Source: Massilia sp. TS11 (GTDB taxonomy: Bacteria; Pseudomonadota; Gammaproteobacteria; Burkholderiales; Burkholderiaceae_D). Taken from it: DNA of 64,000 nucleotides. Positions 26,322 to 34,500 of this stretch are shown here, piece after piece; within the stretch, counting starts at the first letter, position 1; every line of letters begins with the position of its first letter. The notes beneath the pieces were generated by a model, which worked only from the letters and a program-made list of their open reading frames with translations, had not been told where the DNA came from and did no database searches. The position numbers were made by a program, and so were the translations under genes. The DNA lies in contig NZ_JAKLTS010000001.1 in the NCBI RefSeq assembly GCF_022012445.1, forward strand, positions 558,001-622,000, written 5' to 3'.

Positions 26322-27683
26322 ATGGCTTCATCCCACGACAATCTCAGCATGGCAGTGTTCTGCGACTTCGAAAACGTCGCTCTGGGCGTGCGCGACGCGA
26401 ATTACGAGAAGTTCGATATCAAGCCGGTGCTCGAGCGCCTGCTCCTCAAGGGCAGCATCGTGGTGAAAAAGGCTTACTGCGACTGGGACCGTTACAAGGG
26501 CTTCAAGGCGCCGATGCACGAGGCGAACTTCGAGCTGATCGAAATTCCCCATGTGCGCCAGTCGGGCAAGAACTCGGCCGACATCCGCCTCGTCGTCGAC
26601 GCGCTCGACCTGTGCTACACCAAGTCGCACGTCAATACCTTCGTGATCGTCTCCGGCGATTCCGACTTTTCGCCGCTGGTGTCCAAGCTGCGCGAGAACG
26701 CCAAGATCGTGATCGGCGTCGGCGTCAAGCAGTCGACCTCGGACCTGCTGGTGTCGAACTGCGACGAATTCATTTTCTATGACGACCTGGTGCGCGGCCG
26801 CGAAGGCGCCAAGCGCGACCAGCGCCAGTCGACCGCCAAGCGCACGCCGGAAGAGGAAAAGCGCCGCAAGGACGAAATGGAAGCGCGCCGCTCCCAGGCC
26901 ATCTACCTGGCCGTGCAGACCTTCGAAGCCATGATCGCCGAGCGCGGCGACAGCGGCAAGATCTGGGCCTCGCTGCTGAAGGACGCGATCAAGCGCCGCA
27001 AGCCGGACTTCAGCGAGTCCTACTGCGGCTTCCGCACCTTTGGCAATCTGCTCGAGGAAGCCCAGCACCGCGGCATGCTGGAAGTGGGCCGCGATGAAAA
27101 ATCGGGCGCTTATGTCTACCGCAGCAGCGGCGCCGCCCGCATCGAACCGCCGCAGGCCGAAGCGATGGCCGCCGAGGGTCTGCCGGCCGAAGACCTGAAT
27201 CAGACGCCGGAGACGGTGGAAGCGGCCCAGGCCGACGATGCCGCGCTGCTGGCCGAGGCGCCGGCACGCGCCTTCAAGCAGCATGAGCCGCGCCGCAAGG
27301 CACGCGGCGGCCAACGCCAGGGCAAGCAGCCGACCGCCGCGACCGAGGCCGTGGAGGCCGAGAGCGAGACCGTGCCGGAAGCCGCCGTCGCCGAGGCGCC
27401 GGTCGCCGACAGCGCCGATGTACCGGCCAAGGGCCGCTCGCGCCGTGGCCGTGGCGGCCGTGGCCGCGACAGCGCCAAACCGGCCAAGGAGGAGGGCGCG
27501 CCGGTGGCGGCCGTCGCCGAGGCACCGGCGCCCGCACCCGTAGCCGACGTGCCAGCCGAAGCCAAGCCCAAGGCCGCGCGCGCACCGCGCAAACCGAAGG
27601 CCGCTGTCGCTGAAGGCGACGCCGGCGAGGCCGCGGCCAAGCCGCGCAGCCGCGCGCGCAAACCCAAGGCCGCCGCCGAGTAA
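26322..27683 (+). CDS. NYN (PIN-like) RNase and LOTUS/OST-HTH domain protein with basic low-complexity tail
   Basis: 453 residues. Residues about 8-160 are a NYN domain of the LabA/DUF88 type, with acidic metal residues in FCDFENVALG, NSADIRLVVDALDL and VSGDSDFSPLVSKL. Residues about 190-275 form an OST-HTH/LOTUS RNA-binding domain (IWASLLKDAIKRRKPDFS, then FRTFGNLLEEAQ). The last about 150 residues are Ala/Pro/Glu-rich with basic RG-type patches (KGRSRRGRGGRGRD). Likely an RNA-binding nuclease; target unknown. The ATG at 26322 is chosen because the domain begins there and a TATAAT is upstream. Confidence 0.88.
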   Translation: MASSHDNLSMAVFCDFENVALGVRDANYEKFDIKPVLERLLLKGSIVVKKAYCDWDRYKGFKAPMHEANFELIEIPHVRQSGKNSADIRLVVDALDLCYTKSHVNTFVIVSGDSDFSPLVSKLRENAKIVIGVGVKQSTSDLLVSNCDEFIFYDDLVRGREGAKRDQRQSTAKRTPEEEKRRKDEMEARRSQAIYLAVQTFEAMIAERGDSGKIWASLLKDAIKRRKPDFSESYCGFRTFGNLLEEAQHRGMLEVGRDEKSGAYVYRSSGAARIEPPQAEAMAAEGLPAEDLNQTPETVEAAQADDAALLAEAPARAFKQHEPRRKARGGQRQGKQPTAATEAVEAESETVPEAAVAEAPVADSADVPAKGRSRRGRGGRGRDSAKPAKEEGAPVAAVAEAPAPAPVADVPAEAKPKAARAPRKPKAAVAEGDAGEAAAKPRSRARKPKAAAE

Positions 27684-27703
27684 GCGCCGCCCAGCCACGG
27701 ACC

Positions 27704-29170
27704 ATGTCGCCCGTTCTCCTGTTTGGCATCCTGCTGGCCTATTTCGCGCTGCTGCTGCTGGTGGCGCGCATCACGGCGCGCGGCGCCACCAATGAGAGCT
27801 TCTTCATTGGTAACCACAACAGCAACTGGATGCTGGTGGCCTTCGGCATGGTGGGCACCACCCTGTCCGGCGTCACCTTCGTCAGCGTGCCCGGCGCGGT
27901 CGGGCGCGACGCCTTTGGCTATCTGCAGATCGTCATCGGCTACGCGATCGGCTATGTCAGCATCGCCTACGTGCTGCTGCCGCTGTACTACCGGCTGCAG
28001 CTGACCTCCATCTACCGCTACCTCGAAGTGCGCCTGGGCCGGCGCGCCTATCTGAGTGGCTCGGCCTTCTTCATCCTGTCACGCCTGCTGGGCGCCACCG
28101 CGCGCCTTTATCTGGTGGTGAACATCCTGCAGGCCATCATCCTCGACAGTCTGGGCGTGCCGTTCTGGCTGTCCACGCTGGTGATTCTGGCGATGATCCT
28201 GCTGTACACCTACCAGGGCGGCGTCAAAACCATCGTCTGGACCGACACCCTGCAGACCACCTGCATGCTCGGCGGCCTGGTGATCTGCAGCTTTTATCTG
28301 CTCGATGCGCTGCAGCTCTCGCCCATGCAAAGCCTGGTGCAGATGCAGGAACGCGGCCTGGCGCGCGTGTTCACCTGGGACTGGGCCAGCCCGAACAATC
28401 TGTGGAAGCAGATCGTGGCCGGCGCCTTCATCACCCTGACCATGACCGGGATGGACCAGGAGATGATGCAGAAGACGATCTCGGTGAAGACCCTGCGCGA
28501 CTCGCAGAAGAACATGCTGACGCTGACCGTGGTGCTGGTGGTCGTGCTGGCGCTGTTCCTGTTCCTGGGCGGGCTGCTGCATCTGTTTGCGGCCCAGGCA
28601 GGCGTGACGGCCAGCGGCGACAAGCTGTTCTCCGCCGTCGTCATGGGCCATATGCCGGCCGCCGTACAGGTGATCTTCCTGGTGGCGCTGATTTCGGCCC
28701 TGTTCCCGAGCGCCGATGGCGCCATCACGGCGCTGACCTCGAGCTTTTGTATCGACATCCTCGGCATCCAGCGCCGCGCCGACCTGAGCGAGGCGCAGCA
28801 GGTGGCGCTGCGCCGCCGCGTGCACCTGAGCTTTGCCGCCGCCTTCCTGCTGCTGGTGCTGGTGTTTAAATGGGTCGATGAACCGAGCATGATCGCGGTG
28901 CTGCTGAAGATCGCCGCCTACACCTATGGCCCGCTGCTTGGCCTGTTCGCCTTTGGTATCCTCACGCGCCGCACGCCGCCCGAAGCCTGGGTGGTGCCGG
29001 CCGTGCTGTCCGGCCCTGTGCTATGCGGCCTGCTGGACGCCAGCCAGCACCTGCTGTTCGCGCACTACCGCGTCGGCCTTGAAATGTTGGCCATCAATGG
29101 CCTGATCGTCTTCCTGGCGCTGCTGGCCGCGCCGGACACGTCGTCCGCTTCCCCCAAGGAGAGCCCATGA
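27704..29170 (+). CDS. Sodium:solute symporter family transporter
   Basis: 488-residue membrane protein with about 13 hydrophobic segments and the SSS-family signature around VAFGMVGTTLSGVTFVSVPG and TMTGMDQEMMQKTIS. It should import a solute with Na+; the substrate is not evident. Its stop overlaps the sppA start by 4 bp, and the following genes (peptidases, PnuC, NRK) are also closely packed. Confidence 0.88.
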   Translation: MSPVLLFGILLAYFALLLLVARITARGATNESFFIGNHNSNWMLVAFGMVGTTLSGVTFVSVPGAVGRDAFGYLQIVIGYAIGYVSIAYVLLPLYYRLQLTSIYRYLEVRLGRRAYLSGSAFFILSRLLGATARLYLVVNILQAIILDSLGVPFWLSTLVILAMILLYTYQGGVKTIVWTDTLQTTCMLGGLVICSFYLLDALQLSPMQSLVQMQERGLARVFTWDWASPNNLWKQIVAGAFITLTMTGMDQEMMQKTISVKTLRDSQKNMLTLTVVLVVVLALFLFLGGLLHLFAAQAGVTASGDKLFSAVVMGHMPAAVQVIFLVALISALFPSADGAITALTSSFCIDILGIQRRADLSEAQQVALRRRVHLSFAAAFLLLVLVFKWVDEPSMIAVLLKIAAYTYGPLLGLFAFGILTRRTPPEAWVVPAVLSGPVLCGLLDASQHLLFAHYRVGLEMLAINGLIVFLALLAAPDTSSASPKESP

Positions 29171-31029
29171 GCCTCAAGCCCCTGTCCCTGATTGGCCGCG
29201 TGTGGCGCGGTTTCTGGAGCGCCGTCGATTCCACCCGCCGCGCCACGATGAATCTGCTATTCCTGATTCTGGTGGTGGCGATCGGCTGGGGCATGTTCGC
29301 CGGCGGCGTCAAGCCGCTGCAGGACAAGACGACGCTGGTGCTGCGCCTGTCGGGCGTGGTGGTAGAGCAGCACACGCTGAACGTGCGCGAATCCCTGCTC
29401 TCCAGCGTCAACGGCGACGGGCGCAAATCGATCCAGCTGCGCGACGTGCTGACCGTGCTCGATAAGGCTGCGGCCGATCCGAGCATCGGCATCATCTTCC
29501 TCCAGCTCGATGAACTCGATGGCGCCAGCATGCCGCAGCTGCGCGAAATGGGCCTGGCGCTGGAGCGCGCCAAGCAGGCTGGCAAAAAGGTGCTGGCCTG
29601 GGGCGGCAATTTCGACCAGCGCCAGTATCTGCTGGCCGCGCATGCCAGCGAGGTCTATCTGCACCCGATGGGCGCCGTCGTCATCGAAGGTCTGGGCCGC
29701 CACCGCAACTACTACCGCGACGCGCTCGAGAAACTGGGGGTGACCGTCAACGTGATGAAGGTCGGCACCTACAAGAGCTTCGCCGAGCCCTACATCGGCA
29801 ACGGTCCTTCGCCGGCGGCCGCCGAAGCCGACGCCTTCCTCTACAACGGCCTGTGGAGCACCTACACGAGCGAGGCCGAAAAGGCGCGCAAGCTGACGCC
29901 GGGCGCGGTGATGGCCTATATCGACGGCATGCCGGCCCTGATGGAGGAGTTCAAGGGCGACGCGGCCAAGGCGGCGCTCAAGGCCAAGCTGATCGACGGC
30001 CTGAAAACGCCCGACGAAATGCGCGAGTACGTGATGAAGCTCGGCGCGCGCGACGCCGAGGGCAAGAGTTACCGCAAGATCGCTTTCGATGAATACCTGA
30101 TGCGCCAGCGTCCCAAGCTGTTTGGCGATGCCGTGGCCGTGATTGTCGCCCAGGGCAATATCGTCGATGGCGTCAGCGGCCCCGGAAATACGGGCGGCAT
30201 TTCCACCGCAAGCCTGATTCGCCGCGCGCGCGAAGACAGCCAGGTCAAGGCCGTGGTGCTGCGTATCGACTCGCCTGGCGGCAGCGCGTTTGCGTCGGAA
30301 CTGATCCGGCGCGAACTGGAAATCACGCGTGCGGCCGGCAAACCCGTGGTGGTGTCGATGGGCGGCGTCGCAGCCTCGGGCGGCTACTGGATTTCGATGG
30401 CGGCCGACGAAGTCATCGCCGACCCGGCCACCATCACCGGCTCGATCGGTGTTTTCGCCATCCTGCCGACGCTGGAGAAAACCATCGACAAGCTGGGCGT
30501 GCACACGGCTGGCGTCACCACCACCTGGCTGGCCGACGCCTACAACCCGCTGCGCCCGCTGGACCCGAAGGTGGCCAGCCTGATTCAAAGCAGCGTGGGC
30601 CACATCTACGACGAATTCACGCGCCGTGCCGCGCAGGCCCGCAAAACCACGCAGGACAAGATCGACGCCGTCGGCCAGGGCCGCGTGTGGACCGGCGCCC
30701 AGGCCAAGGAGCGCGGCCTGATCGACCGCCTGGGCAGCTATCAGGATGCGATCAAGGCCGCCGCCCAGCGCGCCAAGCTGCCCGAGGGCTACCGGGTCAG
30801 CTACGTCGAACGCGAGACCTCGCGCCTGGAGCGCGTGCTCGAAATGCTGGGTGTGTCGCAGACCCTGGCACTGAAGATCGAAACGACGCTCGGCCTGGGG
30901 CCGGTGCAGCTTCCGCTGCCGGGCGCCGCCAGCGAAGCCGTCGGCCGCGATCTGCGCTGGCTGGCCGACGTGACCGAACACCGCAAGCCGTTTGCCGTGA
31001 GCGCGCACTGTCTGTGCGAACAACCATAA
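29167..31029 (+). CDS. sppA: Signal peptide peptidase SppA, long (67K) type
   Basis: 620-residue inner-membrane S49 protease that degrades cleaved signal peptides. One N-terminal anchor (LLFLILVVAIGWGMFAGGV) is followed by tandem S49 domains. The catalytic dyad is visible: Lys203 in KVGTYKSFAEPYIG and Ser404 in GGVAASGGYWISMAADE, closely matching the spacing of the E. coli enzyme. The next gene, 27 bp downstream, encodes another peptidase. Confidence 0.95.
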   Translation: MSLKPLSLIGRVWRGFWSAVDSTRRATMNLLFLILVVAIGWGMFAGGVKPLQDKTTLVLRLSGVVVEQHTLNVRESLLSSVNGDGRKSIQLRDVLTVLDKAAADPSIGIIFLQLDELDGASMPQLREMGLALERAKQAGKKVLAWGGNFDQRQYLLAAHASEVYLHPMGAVVIEGLGRHRNYYRDALEKLGVTVNVMKVGTYKSFAEPYIGNGPSPAAAEADAFLYNGLWSTYTSEAEKARKLTPGAVMAYIDGMPALMEEFKGDAAKAALKAKLIDGLKTPDEMREYVMKLGARDAEGKSYRKIAFDEYLMRQRPKLFGDAVAVIVAQGNIVDGVSGPGNTGGISTASLIRRAREDSQVKAVVLRIDSPGGSAFASELIRRELEITRAAGKPVVVSMGGVAASGGYWISMAADEVIADPATITGSIGVFAILPTLEKTIDKLGVHTAGVTTTWLADAYNPLRPLDPKVASLIQSSVGHIYDEFTRRAAQARKTTQDKIDAVGQGRVWTGAQAKERGLIDRLGSYQDAIKAAAQRAKLPEGYRVSYVERETSRLERVLEMLGVSQTLALKIETTLGLGPVQLPLPGAASEAVGRDLRWLADVTEHRKPFAVSAHCLCEQP

Positions 31030-31056
31030 GACTATCCACACCACCGGAGAGAATCG

Positions 31057-33186
31057 ATGATCAAGTCCATCCTCGTGCCTGCCGTCCTGCTCGGCGCCGC
31101 CACCAGCGCGCTCGCGGACGAAGGCCAGTGGCAGCCGCACCAGCTGCCGCAGCTGAAAGCCGAACTCAAAAAGATCGGCATCACCATCCCGGCAGAGAAG
31201 CTGGCCGATTTGTCCAAGCACCCGATGAGCGCCATCGTCTCGCTCGGCGGCTGCTCGGCCTCCTTCGTCTCGCCCGATGGCCTGATCGTCACCAACCACC
31301 ATTGCGCTTACGGCGCCATCCAGCGTAATTCCACGGCCAAGAACAACTACATCGTCAACGGCTTCCTGGCCAAGACGCGCGCCGAAGAACTGCCGGCCGG
31401 CCCCAACTCCCTCGTCTACGTGACCGACAAGGTGGAGAACGTGACCGAGCGCGTGCTCAAGGACCTCGGCCCGAAAATGAGCGGTCGTGAGCGCTACGAG
31501 ACCGTCCAGAAGCGCATCAAGGCCCTGATCGCCGAGTGCGAATCGGACAAGGCCTACCGCTGCTCGGTGCCGAGCTTCCACCGCGGGATGGAGTACTACC
31601 GCATCCGCCAGATGATGATCCGCGATGTGCGCCTGGTGTACGCGCCGTCCGACCAGATCGGCAATTACGGCGGCGAGACCGACAACTTCGAGTGGCCGCG
31701 CCACACCGGCGATTTCTCCTTCATCCGCGCCTACGTGGGCAAGGATGGCCGTCCGGCCGATCCCTCGCCGGACAATGTGCCTTACCGTTCCAAGGACTTC
31801 CTGGTCGTCTCGGCCGAGGGCCTGAAGGCGGGCGATCCGATTCTGCTGGCCGGTTATCCGGGCCGTACCAGCCGCTATCGTCTGCCGGCCGAAGTGCGCT
31901 GGAACCGCGACGTGAACTTCCCGCTGCGGATCGCCGAAATGCAGGCCGATATCGACACCATGCACGCCGCCACCAAGGGCAACAAGGAACTCGACGTGCG
32001 CTACGCCAGCGTGGTGAAGGGCATCTACAACACGCTCAAGCGCACCACCGGCTTCCTCGACGGCTTCAAGCGCAAGGACATCGCCGGCATCAAGGAGGCC
32101 CAGGACGCCGAGTTCCGCGCCTGGCTGGCCAAGCAGGGCGACGGCGGCAAGCAGATGCTGGCCGAACTGGAAGCCGTGATCGCGGCCGATATCGCGCTGC
32201 AGGGCGAGGAATTCGCCTGGTCGGTGGCGACCAATAGCGACCTGCTGAAGTCCGCGCGCACCCTGTACCGCCTGGCGCTCGAGAAGCAGAAGCCCGATGC
32301 CGAGCGCGAAGGCGGCTACCAGCAGCGCGACGTCTTCATGATCAAGGCGCGCATGACGCGCCTGGAGCAGTCGTTTGACGCCGGCGTCGACCAGGCCCGC
32401 TTCGGCGCGGCGCTGGCCCGCTACAGCAAGCTGCCGGCCCACCCGCAAGGGCTGGATGCGCTGCTGCCGAAAGACGTGGGCGCGCTGTACCAGGGCTCGC
32501 AATTGGCGCAGACCGCGCGCCGCCTGGAGTGGATGGAGAAGGCGCCGGCCGACTTCAGCGCCGCGAACGACGCCTTCATCCAGCTGGCCGTCAAGCTGCA
32601 TGACGTCGGCATGAACCTGGAAAACCGCCGCAAGGAAGTGGACGGCAACCTGGAACGCGTGATCCCGCAGTACATGGCCGCCGTCATCGCCTGGAAGAAG
32701 TCGCAGGGCAAACCGGTCTACCCGGATGCGAACGGCACGCTGCGCGTCACCTATGGCACGGTATCGCCGTACTCGCCGCGCGACGGCGTGAGCAAAGGCC
32801 CGTTCACCACGGTGGAAGGCATCGTCGAGAAGTACACGGGCGAGGGCGAGTTCATGGCCCCGGCCAATCTGCTGCAGGCCATCAAAGAGAAGCGCTACGG
32901 CCAGTTCAAGGACCCGGTGCTCGGCACCGTGCCGGTCGACTTCCTGTCCAGCGCCGATACCTCGGGCGGTAACTCCGGTTCGGCCGTGATGAACAAGCGC
33001 GGCGAGCTGATTGGCCTGAACTTCGATTCGACCTACGAATCGGTCAGCAAGGACTGGTACTTCGATCCGCAGATCACGCGCGCCATCCACGTCGACATCC
33101 GCTACATGCTGTGGGTGATGAAGGAAGTCGACCATGCCGACAACCTGCTGAAGGAAATGCGCATCAAGTATCCGGCCAAGCCCTGA
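31057..33186 (+). CDS. S46 family dipeptidyl-peptidase (DPP7/DPP11 type)
   Basis: 709-residue periplasmic exopeptidase with a signal peptide (VPAVLLGAATSALA). The chymotrypsin-like triad is indicated by His in IVTNHHCAYGAIQ (near residue 82), Asp in the ETDNFEWPRHTGDFS region and Ser in SGGNSGSAVMN near the C-terminus; S46 enzymes have a helical lid between. They release dipeptides from peptides. Whether it prefers hydrophobic (DPP7) or acidic (DPP11) P1 residues cannot be settled by eye. Its TGA overlaps the pnuC start. Confidence 0.93.
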   Translation: MIKSILVPAVLLGAATSALADEGQWQPHQLPQLKAELKKIGITIPAEKLADLSKHPMSAIVSLGGCSASFVSPDGLIVTNHHCAYGAIQRNSTAKNNYIVNGFLAKTRAEELPAGPNSLVYVTDKVENVTERVLKDLGPKMSGRERYETVQKRIKALIAECESDKAYRCSVPSFHRGMEYYRIRQMMIRDVRLVYAPSDQIGNYGGETDNFEWPRHTGDFSFIRAYVGKDGRPADPSPDNVPYRSKDFLVVSAEGLKAGDPILLAGYPGRTSRYRLPAEVRWNRDVNFPLRIAEMQADIDTMHAATKGNKELDVRYASVVKGIYNTLKRTTGFLDGFKRKDIAGIKEAQDAEFRAWLAKQGDGGKQMLAELEAVIAADIALQGEEFAWSVATNSDLLKSARTLYRLALEKQKPDAEREGGYQQRDVFMIKARMTRLEQSFDAGVDQARFGAALARYSKLPAHPQGLDALLPKDVGALYQGSQLAQTARRLEWMEKAPADFSAANDAFIQLAVKLHDVGMNLENRRKEVDGNLERVIPQYMAAVIAWKKSQGKPVYPDANGTLRVTYGTVSPYSPRDGVSKGPFTTVEGIVEKYTGEGEFMAPANLLQAIKEKRYGQFKDPVLGTVPVDFLSSADTSGGNSGSAVMNKRGELIGLNFDSTYESVSKDWYFDPQITRAIHVDIRYMLWVMKEVDHADNLLKEMRIKYPAKP

Positions 33187-33785
33187 TGGATGCGCTCAAC
33201 GCCAGCATCGTCCTGCTTGGCTTTGCCACCACGCCGCTCGAGCTGGTGGCCTTTGTGCTGGCCTTGGCCACGGTCGCGCTGAACATCCGCCAGGTCCATT
33301 GGGCCTGGCTGTTTGCGATCCTGTCCTCGCTGCTGTACGGCGTGGTGTTCTACGACGCCCGCCTTTACGGCGACATGGGCCTGCAGGGCGTGTTTGCGGC
33401 GGTGTCGGTGTGGGGCTGGTACCAGTGGCTGCGCGGCGGGCCGCAGCAGGACACGCTGCCGGTATCGGCGCTGGACCGGCGCGGCATGGCCCTGTCGGTC
33501 GGCGCCTGGCTGCTTGGCTATGTGCTGCTGGCGGCTTTTCTGGCCCGCTTCACCAATACCGACGTCCCGCATATCGACGGTTTTCTGACGGCGGGCAGCC
33601 TGGTGGGCCAGGTTCTGCTATCGCGTAAGAAGATCGAAAACTGGCATACCTGGATCGTGGTCGACGTGCTCTACGTCGGCCTCTACGTGTACAAGCATCT
33701 GGCCCTGACCGCCATTTTGTATGGCGTGTTCGTGGTGCTGGCCGTGGCCGGCCTGCGCGCCTGGCGCAAGGAGCTGCCCCAGTGA
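33186..33785 (+). CDS. pnuC: Nicotinamide riboside transporter PnuC
   Basis: 199-residue membrane protein with about seven hydrophobic segments. The PnuC signature of spaced Trp/Asn/Tyr is seen in ALNIRQVHWAWLFAILSSLLYG, WGWYQWLRGG and ENWHTWIVVDVLYVGLYVYK. It imports nicotinamide riboside by facilitated diffusion. The ATG at 33186 overlaps the peptidase stop (TGATG); a longer reading from 33111 lies inside that gene. It is followed, with overlap, by the matching kinase gene. Confidence 0.94.
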   Translation: MDALNASIVLLGFATTPLELVAFVLALATVALNIRQVHWAWLFAILSSLLYGVVFYDARLYGDMGLQGVFAAVSVWGWYQWLRGGPQQDTLPVSALDRRGMALSVGAWLLGYVLLAAFLARFTNTDVPHIDGFLTAGSLVGQVLLSRKKIENWHTWIVVDVLYVGLYVYKHLALTAILYGVFVVLAVAGLRAWRKELPQ

Positions 33786-34297
33786 CGGTGCGCCGCATCG
33801 CCATCCTGGGCGCCGAATCGACCGGCAAATCCACGCTGGCCGAGGCCCTGGCCGCCCACTACGGCACCGTGTGGGTGCCCGAGTATCTGCGTGAATTTGT
33901 CGAGACGACGGGGCGCGTGCCCTTCGAGCACGACCAGTACCCGATCGCGCGCACCCAGATCGAACGCGAAGCCGCGGCGGCCGCCCGCGCGCGCGGCTAC
34001 CTGTTCTGCGATACTACGCCGCTGATGACGGCTCTGTATAGCCTGCATTACTGGGGCAGGGTGGACCAGCAGCTGGCGGCGCTGGACGCGCGCCACGACT
34101 ACCATCTGACCGTCGTCACCGCGCCCGATCTGCCGTGGACGGCGGACGGCCTGCAGCGCGAATCCGAGGCCGTGCGCGACCGTGTGCATGGCGAAGTGCT
34201 GGCCACACTGGCCGCGCGTGCGATTCCCTACGTGCTGGTGCGTGGATCGTTGACAGAGCGGGTAGCAACTGTGGTGGCTGCCCTCAGTATGCGGTAA
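33782..34297 (+). CDS. NadR-type nicotinamide riboside kinase (AAA ATPase)
   Basis: 171-residue P-loop kinase like the C-terminal domain of NadR, phosphorylating nicotinamide riboside to NMN and trapping what PnuC imports. The Walker A loop GAESTGKSTLAEAL is near residue 10; acidic residues in PEYLREFVE and FCDTTPL fit the active site. There is no adenylyltransferase or HTH part, so it is the kinase alone. It starts at a GTG overlapping the pnuC stop. The last about 20 codons become AT-richer, at the edge of the low-GC insert. Confidence 0.9.
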   Translation: MTVRRIAILGAESTGKSTLAEALAAHYGTVWVPEYLREFVETTGRVPFEHDQYPIARTQIEREAAAAARARGYLFCDTTPLMTALYSLHYWGRVDQQLAALDARHDYHLTVVTAPDLPWTADGLQRESEAVRDRVHGEVLATLAARAIPYVLVRGSLTERVATVVAALSMR

Positions 34298-34500
34298 TTG
34301 GGCTTCCTCAATCCTACTCGGCGAAAATCAGCGGGAAAAATTGCGTATTAGACATCTTCAGTGTTAAGAAATTAGAATTGTTGAGCAAAAGTATTTATTT
34401 CTCCTGTACTATGTTCAATATCTAGCTCTCTTCGTCGATCCCTGTCAGTGGCATGTGGCGAATACAGCTCAATTCCAAACTTCACTGAAAGCTGCCTTGT

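Noticed and set aside
29257-33135. A 1292-codon minus-strand open frame
   Set aside because: It lies exactly opposite sppA and the S46 peptidase, has no recognisable domain or start signal, and its composition is that of an antisense reading.
34298-34500. tRNA or small RNA gene as attachment site of the insert
   Set aside because: No cloverleaf or conserved tRNA boxes could be found; the stretch is simply AT-rich.
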